From NCBI GenBank assembly GCA_017854855.1, contig JAFMGZ010000006.1, forward strand, positions 1 through 64,000: a DNA stretch of 64,000 nt, in the 5' to 3' direction. The DNA is from Sulfitobacter sp. Its GTDB lineage: Bacteria > Pseudomonadota > Alphaproteobacteria > Rhodobacterales > Rhodobacteraceae. The translations under genes were made by a program, and so were the position numbers. Below, piece after piece: positions 24,858 to 34,291 of the stretch. The notes under the pieces were generated by a model that saw nothing but the letters and a program-made list of their open reading frames with translations, was not told the DNA's origin and ran no database searches. Positions within the stretch are counted from its first letter, which is position 1. Every line of letters starts with the position of its first letter.

Positions 24858-26402
24858 TCAGTGCTCCTCCTTGGTGGGTGTGCTCAGCTTGCCCGGAGTT
24901 TCCAGGACCGTTCCGATATAGGGCTGTGGCGCGAACAGCTGTGCAGATGTGTTGGCCATGTAGCGATAAGCCGGACCTGCAAAGACAGTATGCGCGATCA
25001 GCAAAGCGATCAGGCCACCAATCGCCACATAGGAAAGCGCGGCAGGGGCGGGCATTGGCTGGCTGCCATCTGGCGGTGTCACGCTTTTGGCTTTCCAGAA
25101 CAGGACCGATCCGGCGCGGGCAAAGCCCACAACGCTGATCAGGCTGGAACAGAGCACAACAGCCCAGATCCACGTCGCCTGTGGCGTGTCAAATCCTGCA
25201 TCGAGGATCATCAGTTTGCCGGTAAAGCCTGACAGCGGGGGCAGGCCTGCCATGGCAATCGCTGCGACAAAGAACAACGCCGAGGTCAGCGCCGCCCCTG
25301 AAACGGCGGGCATTGCCACCAGTTCAAGGTTTGCCCTGCCAGCGCGCACCAGATCGGCAATCAGAAACAATGCACCGGCGGCCAGTGTCGAATGGACGAT
25401 GTAATACAGCGCAGCAGATGTGCCTTCTGGCGTGAACATCGAAATCGCGACCATCACCATGCCCATCGAACCAATGACGGAAAACGCCACCAGCCGGTCC
25501 AGCTTGCGCGCGGCCAGCACACCGATCATCCCGATGGCAAGGGAGGCAAGTGCGGCAGGCATCAGCCAGGTCGTGTGCAGATCTGCGGTGACCTCCAGTT
25601 CGGGGGGAAAGATCATCGTGTAGACCCGGATGATGGCATAGGCCCCCACCTTGGTCATGATCGCAAACAGCGCGGCGACCGGTGCGGGCGCTTCGGCATA
25701 GCTTGACGGCAGCCAAAAGTGCAGCGGAACCACGGCAGCCTTGATCGCAAATACCAGCAGCAGCAGCACCGCTGCCAACCGGATGCCAACGGTATCGGCG
25801 GGATCAATCAGCGTCACGCGCTGCGCCAGATCGGCCATGTTCAGCGTGCCTGTCTGCGCATAGATCGCCCCGAGTGCGAACAGGAACAGGGTCGATCCGA
25901 TCAGGTTGAACAGGACATATTGCACGCCTGCACGCAGGCGCACATCGCCGCCGGAATGGATCATCAAACCATAGGAGGCGATCAGCAGCACCTCAAAGAA
26001 AACGAACAGGTTGAACAGGTCACCAGTCAGGAAGGCCCCCAAGATGCCCATCAACTGGAACTGGAACAGGGCATGGAAATGCCAGCCCCGTTCATCCCAG
26101 CGCGACCCGATAGCATAAAGCAGCACGAAGAGCGCCAGTACTGCGGTCAGCAGCACCATCATCGTGCTCAGTCGGTCGCCCACGACCACAATACCAAACG
26201 GGGCAGCCCAGTCACCAAGCTGGTACAGGATCACACTGCCGTCTGACGTCTGCCAGACAAGGCCAAGGGCAATCGCGATCTGCGCCAGGACACCAGCCAC
26301 AGAAAAGACCCGCTGAATGCCAAAGTGGTGGCGGGCTGCCAGCACGATGAAAGGTGCCAGGATCGCGGGCAGAACGATGGGTGCAATGATCCAATGCATC
26401 AT
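24858..26402 (-). CDS. mnhD: Na+/H+ antiporter subunit D (MnhD/PhaD)
   Basis: This 514-residue polytopic protein is homologous to the NuoM/NuoN proton-pumping subunits of complex I. Segments such as FFEVLLIASYGLMIHSG and VPLHFWLPSSYAEAPAPVAAL contain the conserved Glu, Lys/His and proline positions of the proton-translocation path. With subunit A it forms the ion-translocating pair. It overlaps mnhC by four bases and is followed directly by mnhE. Confidence 0.93.
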   Translation of the reverse strand: MMHWIIAPIVLPAILAPFIVLAARHHFGIQRVFSVAGVLAQIAIALGLVWQTSDGSVILYQLGDWAAPFGIVVVGDRLSTMMVLLTAVLALFVLLYAIGSRWDERGWHFHALFQFQLMGILGAFLTGDLFNLFVFFEVLLIASYGLMIHSGGDVRLRAGVQYVLFNLIGSTLFLFALGAIYAQTGTLNMADLAQRVTLIDPADTVGIRLAAVLLLLVFAIKAAVVPLHFWLPSSYAEAPAPVAALFAIMTKVGAYAIIRVYTMIFPPELEVTADLHTTWLMPAALASLAIGMIGVLAARKLDRLVAFSVIGSMGMVMVAISMFTPEGTSAALYYIVHSTLAAGALFLIADLVRAGRANLELVAMPAVSGAALTSALFFVAAIAMAGLPPLSGFTGKLMILDAGFDTPQATWIWAVVLCSSLISVVGFARAGSVLFWKAKSVTPPDGSQPMPAPAALSYVAIGGLIALLIAHTVFAGPAYRYMANTSAQLFAPQPYIGTVLETPGKLSTPTKEEH

Positions 26403-26758
26403 GTCGTCTCCTCCCCGCGGGTGTCCGAGGCAGCGGCTGGGTCATCGACTGAATCGTCATTTGACCCCAGATAGGCACCCAGCGCGATCATTACGACAAC
26501 GGCCGTCATCCCGAAGGAGATGACGATTGCCGTCAACACCAGCGCCTGTGGCAGCGGATCGGTATAGGCTGCGGCATCAGACAGGATCGGCGGCGCGCCG
26601 ACCGTCAGTCTGCCAGAGGCAAACAGGAATACGTTCACGGCATAGGTCAGCAGCGAGATGCCCAGGATCACCGGGAAAGTCCGCAAGCGCAGGGTCAGGT
26701 AGGTTCCCGCAGCGGTCAGAATGCCGATGGCAGAGGCGACAAGCAGTTCAAGTCCCAT
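26399..26758 (-). CDS. mnhC: Na+/H+ antiporter subunit C (MnhC/PhaC)
   Basis: This 119-residue, NuoK-like subunit has three membrane helices; the motif ALVLTAIVISFGMTAVVV is typical of the family. The open frame extends upstream to 26815, inside mnhA, but the ATG at 26758 gives the family N-terminus MGLELLVA and lies 1 bp after the mnhA stop codon. It overlaps mnhD by four bases. Confidence 0.92.
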   Translation of the reverse strand: MGLELLVASAIGILTAAGTYLTLRLRTFPVILGISLLTYAVNVFLFASGRLTVGAPPILSDAAAYTDPLPQALVLTAIVISFGMTAVVVMIALGAYLGSNDDSVDDPAAASDTRGEETT

Positions 26759-26759
26759 C

Positions 26760-29633
26760 TTATGCGCCCTCCTTCTTTGGTGAGTCTGGGTCGATCGGAT
26801 CTCTTGAGGGATCAATATCCATGGGGTGTTCGCTGTCTTTCACATGGGCACGGCGCGCCAGCCTCGAGAAGCTCTCTAGTGACAACATCACCGCGCCAAC
26901 CACGGCCAGAAAGACACCAAGGTCAAAGAGGGCGGCGGTCGCCAGTTCAAACTTTTCAAAGGGTGGAATGCGCACATAGGTGAAGTCGGATGTGAGGAAT
27001 GGTTTGTCCACAAACCACGACCCGATCCCGGTAAAGCCCGCGATCAGCACACCGGCACCAATCACCCCGTGATACGGATAGCGCAGCCGTGCCGATGTCC
27101 AGCTGAAACCGCTGGCCATATATTGCATGACAACCGCGATAGAGACGACGAGGCCTGCAATGAACCCGCCGCCGGGCTCATTGTGGCCGCGCAGAAAGAT
27201 GTAGAAGCCCACCAGCAGCACAACAGGCATGGTCACGCGGGTCAGCACCACCATCATCATCGGGTGCATGTCGCCGGCACGGGGTTGATCGGGCTTGCGG
27301 TTCAGCAGGCGCGCACGCACCGGGCCGTCCAGCAAGGCTTCGGTCAGGGCATAAATCAACAATGCCGCGATGCCCAAGACGATGATCTCGCCAAAGGTAT
27401 CAAAGCCACGGAAGTCAACAAGGATCACGTTGACCACATTCGTGCCACCGCCGCCTTTGTAGGAATTGGCCAGATGGAATTCCGATATGGGTGTCGTGAT
27501 CGCGTCGCGCAGCAAGAAGTAATAGGCCATGGCAAAAGTTGCCAAGCCCGCCGCAAGCGCCACGGCACCATCGCGGAAACGGCGCAGCGTTGTGCTTTGG
27601 ACTGGGGTCTGGTTGGGCAGGAAGTTGAGCGCCAGCAGCAACAGGATGATGGTTACCACCTCAACGGTGATCTGCGTCATTGCCAGATCAGGCGCGCTGA
27701 AAAAGACAAAGCCCACAGAAACCATCAGGCCCACGATGCCGATCAGGATCAATGACAGCAATCGGTTGCGGTGCAAGAACACCATGCCGATGGTCGCGGC
27801 AACCAGCATGGCCCAGCCTGCCACATGGACCGCGCCCACTGGCTGCGGTGCCCGCGTCGCCATGCCAACGGTGCCACTGTTCCAGGCATAAAATCCAGCC
27901 GCTGTGATGGTGACCGCCGCAATTGCCGCATAGCGAGAGAACGCGCCGTTGTGCAGCCCGTGGATCAGGCCGCGTGCAGCACCAACCGCAGCGGCGATGA
28001 TGGCCTCAAAGATTGTCTTTGCCTCGGGGCGCGGTGCAGCGTCCCAGATCTTGAGCAAGCGGTTGAACAGCGCCAGCACGATCAGCCCCCCCACGACGGC
28101 GGCGATCGACATATACAGCGCGGGCACCAGACCATGCCAGATCTTGAAATAGGCCGTGGGAACCGCTGCCGCCTCACCCAGAACGGAGGCCGTGACGAGT
28201 TTGACAAAAGGTTCCGCCAGGAATGGCGCGCAGCCGATCATGACGACCAGAACAACCAACAGCGCCGGTGGCCCCCAAAGGCCGATGCCCGGATCATGAG
28301 GCGTAGCCGGATAATCATCCCGCTTTGGCCCAAGGAAGGTGTGACCGATCAACCGGAAGCAATAAGCGGCCGAAAAGAGCGACCCAAAGACCGCCAGCGC
28401 AGGCACCAGCCAATGCGGACCAAAGAGCACCGTATCATAGGCTTCTTCCAGCATCATTTCCTTGGACAGGAAGCCGTTCAGGAAGGGGATCCCAGCCATC
28501 GACAGGGCGGCCAATGTGGCAATGACAAAGGTGATCGGCATCAGATGACGCAGCCCGCCCAGACGGCGGATGTCGCGGGTGTGGGTTTCGTGATCAATGA
28601 TGCCTGCGGACATGAACAAGGCGGCCTTGAAGGTCGCATGGTTCAGAATGTGAAACACAGCCGCCATCGCCCCAAAGGCGGTGCCGGTTCCCAGCAACAT
28701 GGTGATCAGACCAAGGTGGCTGACGGTCGAGAACGCCAAAAGCGCCTTCAGATCGTGTTTGAACATCGCGATCACCGCGCCCAGGACCATAGTGATCAGT
28801 CCCGCACCGGTCACCAAGATAAACCATTCCGGCGTGCCGGACAGCACCGGCCACAGGCGCGCCATCAGGAAAATACCCGCTTTGACCATGGTTGCCGAAT
28901 GCAGATAGGCCGAAACCGGCGTGGGGGCCGCCATTGCGTGGGGCAACCAGAAATGAAACGGGAATTGCGCGGATTTCGTGAAACATCCCAGCAGGATCAG
29001 CAGCAATGCAGGCAAATACAGGGGGCTGTCCTGGATCACTTCACGGTTTTGCAAAATCACACTCAGGTCATAGCTTCCGGCAATATCGCCAAGGATCAGC
29101 ATGCCACCGATCAGGGCCAGGCCGCCCATGCCGGTCACGGTCAGCGCCATCCTGGCACCCTGACGGCCCTCTGGCAGGTGCTTCCAATAGCCGATCAAAA
29201 GGAAAGACGACAACGAGGTGAGTTCCCAGAAAATCAACAAAAGCAGGATGTTGTCTGACAAGACGATCCCAACCATCGCACCCTGAAACAGCAGCAAATA
29301 GGTGAAAAATTCACCCATGTTGTCCTCACGCGCGAGATAAAAGCGCGCATAGGTGATGATCAGAAGGCCAATCCCGAGGATCAAAAGGGCAAAGAAGAAG
29401 CCCAGCCCATCAAGCATCAGGTTTACGTTCAGGCCCAGCGAGGGCAGCCAATTGACGCCCGTGGTAACAACTTCACCCGCCAGAACGGCAGGTAAGTTGG
29501 TCAGCAGGCCGATGAAGGCCGCAAGAGTGACTGTAAAAGTGACTCCAGCACAGGCCTGTCGGCCTGCGTTGTTCATCAATCCGGGCAGCAAAGCGCCCAT
29601 AAAGGGCAGGGCGACGACAAGGAAGAGGGACAC
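26760..29633 (-). CDS. mnhA: Na+/H+ antiporter, fused subunits A and B (MnhAB/PhaAB)
   Basis: This 957-residue inner-membrane protein is the large subunit of the Mrp antiporter. The first ~500 residues are NuoL-like (for example FPFHFWLPHAMAAPTPVSAYL), and a MnhB-type domain occupies the C-terminus (PVVLLVGFYIFLRGHNEPGG). The fusion of A and B is the group 2 arrangement known from rhizobia and Rhodobacterales. The complex exports Na+ (or K+) in exchange for protons and supports pH and salt tolerance, which suits a marine bacterium. It is the first gene of a six-gene operon. Confidence 0.93.
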   Translation of the reverse strand: MSLFLVVALPFMGALLPGLMNNAGRQACAGVTFTVTLAAFIGLLTNLPAVLAGEVVTTGVNWLPSLGLNVNLMLDGLGFFFALLILGIGLLIITYARFYLAREDNMGEFFTYLLLFQGAMVGIVLSDNILLLLIFWELTSLSSFLLIGYWKHLPEGRQGARMALTVTGMGGLALIGGMLILGDIAGSYDLSVILQNREVIQDSPLYLPALLLILLGCFTKSAQFPFHFWLPHAMAAPTPVSAYLHSATMVKAGIFLMARLWPVLSGTPEWFILVTGAGLITMVLGAVIAMFKHDLKALLAFSTVSHLGLITMLLGTGTAFGAMAAVFHILNHATFKAALFMSAGIIDHETHTRDIRRLGGLRHLMPITFVIATLAALSMAGIPFLNGFLSKEMMLEEAYDTVLFGPHWLVPALAVFGSLFSAAYCFRLIGHTFLGPKRDDYPATPHDPGIGLWGPPALLVVLVVMIGCAPFLAEPFVKLVTASVLGEAAAVPTAYFKIWHGLVPALYMSIAAVVGGLIVLALFNRLLKIWDAAPRPEAKTIFEAIIAAAVGAARGLIHGLHNGAFSRYAAIAAVTITAAGFYAWNSGTVGMATRAPQPVGAVHVAGWAMLVAATIGMVFLHRNRLLSLILIGIVGLMVSVGFVFFSAPDLAMTQITVEVVTIILLLLALNFLPNQTPVQSTTLRRFRDGAVALAAGLATFAMAYYFLLRDAITTPISEFHLANSYKGGGGTNVVNVILVDFRGFDTFGEIIVLGIAALLIYALTEALLDGPVRARLLNRKPDQPRAGDMHPMMMVVLTRVTMPVVLLVGFYIFLRGHNEPGGGFIAGLVVSIAVVMQYMASGFSWTSARLRYPYHGVIGAGVLIAGFTGIGSWFVDKPFLTSDFTYVRIPPFEKFELATAALFDLGVFLAVVGAVMLSLESFSRLARRAHVKDSEHPMDIDPSRDPIDPDSPKKEGA

Positions 29634-29874
29634 GCGAACTCCTGATCAAGGGCCGGAAAAGGTTCGGACCTATCTGTGGTATCTGGCGTGATTTCTCAAG
29701 GGAAACCGTTACATTTATTTCAAAAATCGACTCTTGAGCCCGCAGTTGCCCCGCTGCCAGCGGTTTGAGTTGCCAATGCAGGTGGATTGGCCCGCACCGA
29801 ATGAAAAACCCCGTGCGACCATGCGCACGGGGCAGGTGAGCCTCATCCGGGGGGGCGGATCAAGGCTGGTGCAA
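29634..29874. other. 241-bp intergenic region: antiporter promoter side and protease terminator
   Basis: This gap must contain the promoter of the minus-strand antiporter operon. It also holds the terminator of the protease gene at 29804-29832. I find no gene in it. Confidence 0.5.
29804..29832 (-). terminator. Rho-independent terminator of the Do-type protease gene
   Basis: A 9-bp stem (29809-29817 with 29824-29832, six-base loop) is followed on the minus strand by five Ts (complement of A29804-A29808). It lies 43 bp after the protease stop codon and points in its direction of transcription. Confidence 0.7.
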
Positions 29875-30978
29875 TCAAGCCTCTTTGGGCTTGAGCGTTC
29901 CGACAGTGACCTCCAGCGTGATTTCCTGGCCCTTGCGCAGAACTGTGACCTGGGTCTGCTGGTCCGGGCTGGCGGTTGCCACAGCCCGGGTCAGATCCCG
30001 CAATTCGTCCACGGCACTGTCGCCGAAGGACAGGATGATATCGCCAGCTTTCAGTCCTGCCTTTTGAGCAGGGCTGTCAACGCTCACCGCCTCGATCACG
30101 GCCCCTTTGGGGCTGTCGTAGCCCAGCACATTTGCCACTTCATCTGACATCGGGCGAATGTTCACCCCCAGCCAACCGCGCGTCAGCTGCCCGTCATCGG
30201 CCAAATCGGCAACGACCGTCTGAACCAGGTCGGATGGCACCGCAAAACCGATCCCGACAGAACCGCCAGCCGGTGAAATGATCGCCGTATTCACACCGAT
30301 CACCTGACCGGCATTGTCAAACAATGGACCACCGGAATTGCCCCGGTTGATTGCAGCGTCGGTCTGGATGAAATCATCGAAAGGGCCCGATTTGATGTCA
30401 CGCGACAGGGCAGAAACGATGCCGGAGGTGACGGTGCCCCCCAGACCAAAAGGGTTGCCGACAGCCACGACTTCGTCCCCAACCCGCAGCGCGGCCGAGC
30501 TGCCAAAGGCGACTGTCGGCAAAGCGTCGTCTGCTGTCACCTTAAGCAGGGCAATATCGGTCAGCGGGTCGCTGCCCAGCACCTCGGCCGCATAGCTGCG
30601 ACCGTCGGCCAGTTTGACAGTGACGGAGTCCGCACCGTCGACCACGTGGTGGTTGGTGACGATCTGACCATCATCCGAGATGATAAACCCAGACCCAAGG
30701 CCCTGTGTCGGACCATTCTGTCCAGGCTGCCTGTCTTCAAAGAAACGGCGCAATTGCGGCGGCATGGTATCGGGCATGCCACTCTGTGCCATCTGCGCTT
30801 TGCCGGTGACCTCGATAAAGACCACCGCCGGAGAGACGGCTTCGACCAGATCGGCATAGCCGCCTGCGGGCACGGCAAGGGCTGCTGAGGGGGCCATGGT
30901 CAACGCCGAGGTCGACAGCATCGCTGCGGTCAGGGCACCGGTGACAGTGAGTGATGAAAGATTAAGTAAGGATCGCAT
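29875..30978 (-). CDS. Do-type periplasmic serine protease with one PDZ domain (DegP/DegS family)
   Basis: This 367-residue exported protease has a signal peptide (about residues 1-36), a trypsin-like domain and one C-terminal PDZ domain (about 265-360). The catalytic triad is His111 (TNHHVVDG), Asp141 (LTDIALLKV) and Ser215 (NRGNSGGPL). It degrades or refolds misfolded envelope proteins. DegP and DegQ have two PDZ domains; a single one recalls DegS or HhoA-type proteins, but here the signal peptide suggests a soluble periplasmic enzyme. The open frame extends to 31185; the ATG at 30978 is chosen because it begins the signal peptide and has GAGG upstream. It diverges from a two-component system that may control it. 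Confidence 0.9.
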   Translation of the reverse strand: MRSLLNLSSLTVTGALTAAMLSTSALTMAPSAALAVPAGGYADLVEAVSPAVVFIEVTGKAQMAQSGMPDTMPPQLRRFFEDRQPGQNGPTQGLGSGFIISDDGQIVTNHHVVDGADSVTVKLADGRSYAAEVLGSDPLTDIALLKVTADDALPTVAFGSSAALRVGDEVVAVGNPFGLGGTVTSGIVSALSRDIKSGPFDDFIQTDAAINRGNSGGPLFDNAGQVIGVNTAIISPAGGSVGIGFAVPSDLVQTVVADLADDGQLTRGWLGVNIRPMSDEVANVLGYDSPKGAVIEAVSVDSPAQKAGLKAGDIILSFGDSAVDELRDLTRAVATASPDQQTQVTVLRKGQEITLEVTVGTLKPKEA

Positions 30979-31054
30979 GTGATCTGCCTCATTGGGGTCA
31001 TTGGGAATGACCAACAGATGGGGCGGCTGTGTTACACTGGCCTGATCCGGGCTA

Positions 31055-31066
31055 TACAAATTTGTA
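31055..31066. promoter_or_regulatory. 12-bp perfect palindrome between protease and response-regulator genes
   Basis: TACAAATTTGTA is an exact palindrome located in the 155-bp divergent region, overlapping a possible TATACA promoter element (31053-31058). It could be an operator for either gene. OmpR-type regulators usually bind direct repeats, so assignment to the adjacent regulator is uncertain. Confidence 0.4.
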
Positions 31067-31133
31067 AGCTGCGTTCTGATCCCCATTTTCATCATATATG
31101 AAGACCAGAACCAGATACCGGATCGGACCAAGA

Positions 31134-31805
31134 ATGAGACTGCTGATCGTCGAAGATGATGCCACCACGGGTGGCTATATTGCACGCGGCCTGCGCGAAG
31201 AGGGCCATGTGGTGGATCTTGTCACCGACGGTCAGGCGGGGCTCATTGCTGCGACCACTTCGGCATATGACGTGATCATCCTTGACCGGATGTTGCCCCA
31301 GGTGGATGGGTTGACGGTGCTCAAGACCATGAGGGGGGCCGGCAAGACCACGCCGGTTTTGCTGCTGACCGCGCTGGGAGATGTGGAAGACCGCATCGAA
31401 GGGCTGCATGCGGGTGCCGATGATTATCTGGCCAAGCCGTTCGTGTTCGGGGAATTGTCCGCAAGGGTCAGCGCCTTGGCCCGCAGGCCGCAAACCATTG
31501 ATGCCGAGGCCATATTGCGCAGCGGTGACCTGGAGATGAACCTGCTCACCCGCAAGGTGACGCGCGGTGCTGCGGAAATAGACCTGCTGCCCCGCGAATT
31601 TGCCCTGCTGGAGCATCTGTTGCGGCGCAAGGGGCGGGTGCAGACGCGCACGATGCTGTTGGAACATGTTTGGGACATCAGCTTTGATCCCGGCACCAAT
31701 GTCGTTGAAACCCATATCAGCCGACTGCGGGCCAAGGTCGACAAGCCGTTTGACCGCGAGTTGATCGAAACCGTGCGCGGTGCAGGATACAGGATTGCCG
31801 CATGA
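31134..31805 (+). CDS. OmpR-family response regulator
   Basis: This 223-residue regulator has a receiver domain with phosphoacceptor Asp51 (IILDRMLPQVDG), acidic residues Glu7-Asp8-Asp9 and Lys in YLAKPF. A winged-helix DNA-binding domain of the OmpR/PhoB class follows (recognition segment VVETHISRLRAKV). The frame opens at an ATG at 31098, but the family N-terminus MRLLIVEDD begins at 31134. Its stop codon overlaps the histidine kinase start (ATGA). The divergent Do-type protease is a plausible target, by analogy with CpxR and degP. Confidence 0.92.
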   Translation: MRLLIVEDDATTGGYIARGLREEGHVVDLVTDGQAGLIAATTSAYDVIILDRMLPQVDGLTVLKTMRGAGKTTPVLLLTALGDVEDRIEGLHAGADDYLAKPFVFGELSARVSALARRPQTIDAEAILRSGDLEMNLLTRKVTRGAAEIDLLPREFALLEHLLRRKGRVQTRTMLLEHVWDISFDPGTNVVETHISRLRAKVDKPFDRELIETVRGAGYRIAA

Positions 31806-33148
31806 TCGCGCGGCTGAGCCAGATCTGGCGGTCCATGCCTCTGCGGCTGGCGATCTTGCTGGTTGCGCTGTTCGCCTTGATCTCACTGCTCAGCCTTGCG
31901 GCCAGCTATGCGGTCACGCAATCCAGTTTTGAACAAAGCGTGCGCGCTGACCTGCGTCAGGATCTTGCCGGTTTTCGGGCGGCCCCCAATGCGCGGGCCG
32001 TCGCCATCCTGGTGGATGCCGAATCCCGCGAGGCAGATCCAAACCGGTTGATCATCAGCTATATCGGTCCAGATGGGCGCATCTACGGCAACGGCGCGAT
32101 TGCCCGCGATGATGAGGGTTTTCACATCATGTCGCTTGATAAAACGCGGACCGAATATGACGGTGATTACCTGTCGCTGACCGATCCGCTTTATGGTGGG
32201 TTGATCACCATCGCCCGCAGCCGGGCAGAGATCATGGCGCTGAGGGATGTCTTTGTGAACATCTTGCTGATCAGCCTGCTGCCGACAGTTTTCATCGCGC
32301 TATCGGGCGGTCTGATCCTTGCGCGCCGTTCAAAGCGACATGTCGAGGTGGTCAGTTCCGCGCTTGACCGGATGACAAGCGGTGACCTTGCGGCGCGGGT
32401 GCAGATCGGGCCGCGATGGTCCGATGACCTTGTGCGGATCGGCAACAAATTGAACCAGATGGCGGGCGCGCAAGACGCCCAGATGAAAGCGCTCAAGGGC
32501 GTGTCATCTGATATTGCCCATGACCTCAAGACACCACTGCAGCGGGTCGCTGTGCACCTTGATGAGCTGCAGTCCCATCTGCCCCATGATACACAGACCG
32601 CCGACCTGATTGCCCGGACCCAGGCAGAGGTGGCCGATATGACCCGTGTGTTCCAATCCTTGCTGCAACTGGCGCAGGTCGAAGCGGGGTCACCAAGGGC
32701 GCGTTTTGAAAAGGTCGATCTGGCGGCGGTCTGTCGTACGGTGGTCGAGGTCTTTGAACCCAGCGCCACAGCCGCTGGCCACGCGCTGCGCCTTGATCTG
32801 GCCCAAGACAGCGCCGTGGTGCAGGGCGATCGCGCCTTGCTGGGGCAGATGCTGTCGAACCTGATTGAGAATGCGTTGCGCCATACGCCCGAGGGGACGG
32901 ATGTTGAGGTGTGTTTGCGATCGGAGCAGGGCAAGGTGATCCTGTCAGTGGCCGACCATGGCCCCGGTATTCCACCCGATGAAAGGGACAAGGTGCTGGA
33001 GCGTCTGTACCGTCTGGATCGCAGCAGACAGACGCAGGGCCACGGTTTGGGGCTGAGCCTGGTCGATGCTGTGGCGGGCGTGCATGACGCTGCGTTGACC
33101 CTTTCAGACAATGCGCCGGGCCTGTGCGTCGAAGTCGCCTTTGGCTGA
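31802..33148 (+). CDS. Membrane sensor histidine kinase
   Basis: This 448-residue kinase has an N-terminal membrane helix (about 16-38), a periplasmic sensor of about 110 residues, a second helix (about 152-174) and a HAMP linker. The HisKA phosphoacceptor is His240 (SSDIAHDLKTPLQRV). The ATPase domain has N-box (NLIENALRHTPEG), G1 (DHGPGIP) and G2 (GHGLGLSLV). It pairs with the overlapping upstream regulator and probably senses an envelope signal. Confidence 0.92.
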   Translation: MIARLSQIWRSMPLRLAILLVALFALISLLSLAASYAVTQSSFEQSVRADLRQDLAGFRAAPNARAVAILVDAESREADPNRLIISYIGPDGRIYGNGAIARDDEGFHIMSLDKTRTEYDGDYLSLTDPLYGGLITIARSRAEIMALRDVFVNILLISLLPTVFIALSGGLILARRSKRHVEVVSSALDRMTSGDLAARVQIGPRWSDDLVRIGNKLNQMAGAQDAQMKALKGVSSDIAHDLKTPLQRVAVHLDELQSHLPHDTQTADLIARTQAEVADMTRVFQSLLQLAQVEAGSPRARFEKVDLAAVCRTVVEVFEPSATAAGHALRLDLAQDSAVVQGDRALLGQMLSNLIENALRHTPEGTDVEVCLRSEQGKVILSVADHGPGIPPDERDKVLERLYRLDRSRQTQGHGLGLSLVDAVAGVHDAALTLSDNAPGLCVEVAFG

Positions 33149-33261
33149 CGCGGCTCGCCTGACTTTCGGGGGCGGGTTACGCTGGGTTTCGTCACACTTC
33201 GGGGTTGTCTTTGGCGACAACATCGGGCCATTTGGTTGCCGATCAGCCGAAAGGATATGCC

Positions 33262-34224
33262 ATGCGCGCCATGCAAGTCACCGCCTATGATACGCCGCTC
33301 AGCCTGCAAGAGCTGGAAATGCCTGTGCCCGCTGCGGGTCAGGTGCTGGTTCAGGTTGACACCTGCGGCATGAACTTTGGCGACACCCTGATGATCAAGG
33401 GCACCTACCAGGAAAAGCCGGCCTTGCCCTTCACCATCGGGATGGAGCTGGCAGGCACGGTGATCGAACTGGGCGCGGGCGTGAGCACGCTGGCCAAAGG
33501 TCAGCGGGTTGCGGCCTATGCCGGAAAAGGCGGGCTGGCGGAATATGCCACATTGCCTGCCGAGGTTTGCGTGCCCATCCCGGATGAAATGTCAGCGGTT
33601 GATGCCGCGGCCTTCTTGATTGCCTATGGCACCAGCCATGTGGCGTTGGATTACAAGGCGCGCCTGCTGCCCGGCGAAAGGCTGCTGGTACTTGGTGCGT
33701 CGGGTGGTGTTGGTCTGACGGCGGTGGAACTGGGCAAGATCATGGGGGCTGAGGTAATTGCCTGCGCGCGCGGTCGCGAAAAGCTGGAGATCTGCCGGGC
33801 AATGGGGGCGGATCATCTGATAGACTCAGACACCGATGATATCCGCGAGATCGTCAAAGGGCTGGGCGGGGCCGATGTGGTCTATGACCCGATTGGGGGC
33901 GAGCAGTTCAAGGCAGCCCTGCGGGCCTGCAACCCCGAGGCGCGGATCTTGCCGTTGGGCTTTGCCAGTGGCGAGGTGCCGCAAATCCCGGCAAACATCT
34001 TGCTGGTCAAGAACCTGACTGTGATGGGCCTGTACTGGGGCGGCTATGCACGGCTGAAACCTGCGGTGTTGACCGATAGTTTCAGAACATTGATTGACTG
34101 GTATGTGGCAGGAAAGTTGAAACCACATGTGAGTAATGTGCTGCCGCTGGAACAGGCCAATGAGGCGCTGGAGCTGTTGCGCAGCCGCAAGGCCACTGGC
34201 AAAGTCGTGGTGCAAGTGTCTTGA
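33262..34224 (+). CDS. Quinone oxidoreductase family protein (NADPH-dependent, zinc-free)
   Basis: This 320-residue medium-chain reductase has the nucleotide loop LGASGGVGLTAVEL and the zinc-free N-terminal pattern TCGMNFGDTLMIKG. The frame opens at 33205; the ATG at 33262 is preferred because AAGGA lies 7 bp upstream and the family N-terminus follows. It differs from the QorA-type gene at 7.1 kb and belongs to the group annotated as NADPH:quinone oxidoreductase or acrylyl-CoA-like reductases. It is followed after 67 bp by the CoxG-like gene on the same strand. Confidence 0.85.
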   Translation: MRAMQVTAYDTPLSLQELEMPVPAAGQVLVQVDTCGMNFGDTLMIKGTYQEKPALPFTIGMELAGTVIELGAGVSTLAKGQRVAAYAGKGGLAEYATLPAEVCVPIPDEMSAVDAAAFLIAYGTSHVALDYKARLLPGERLLVLGASGGVGLTAVELGKIMGAEVIACARGREKLEICRAMGADHLIDSDTDDIREIVKGLGGADVVYDPIGGEQFKAALRACNPEARILPLGFASGEVPQIPANILLVKNLTVMGLYWGGYARLKPAVLTDSFRTLIDWYVAGKLKPHVSNVLPLEQANEALELLRSRKATGKVVVQVS

Positions 34225-34291
34225 GAGCGCTCTTGCCGTATCCGTGCGTTGCGCGGTAACACTAGGCCAACAGCAACCAAGGAGTGCTCCG

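Noticed and set aside
27771-29258. 495-codon plus-strand frame antisense to the antiporter AB gene
   Set aside because: It is rich in His, Gln, Arg and Asp with no family features, as expected for the mirror frame of a GC-rich membrane protein gene.
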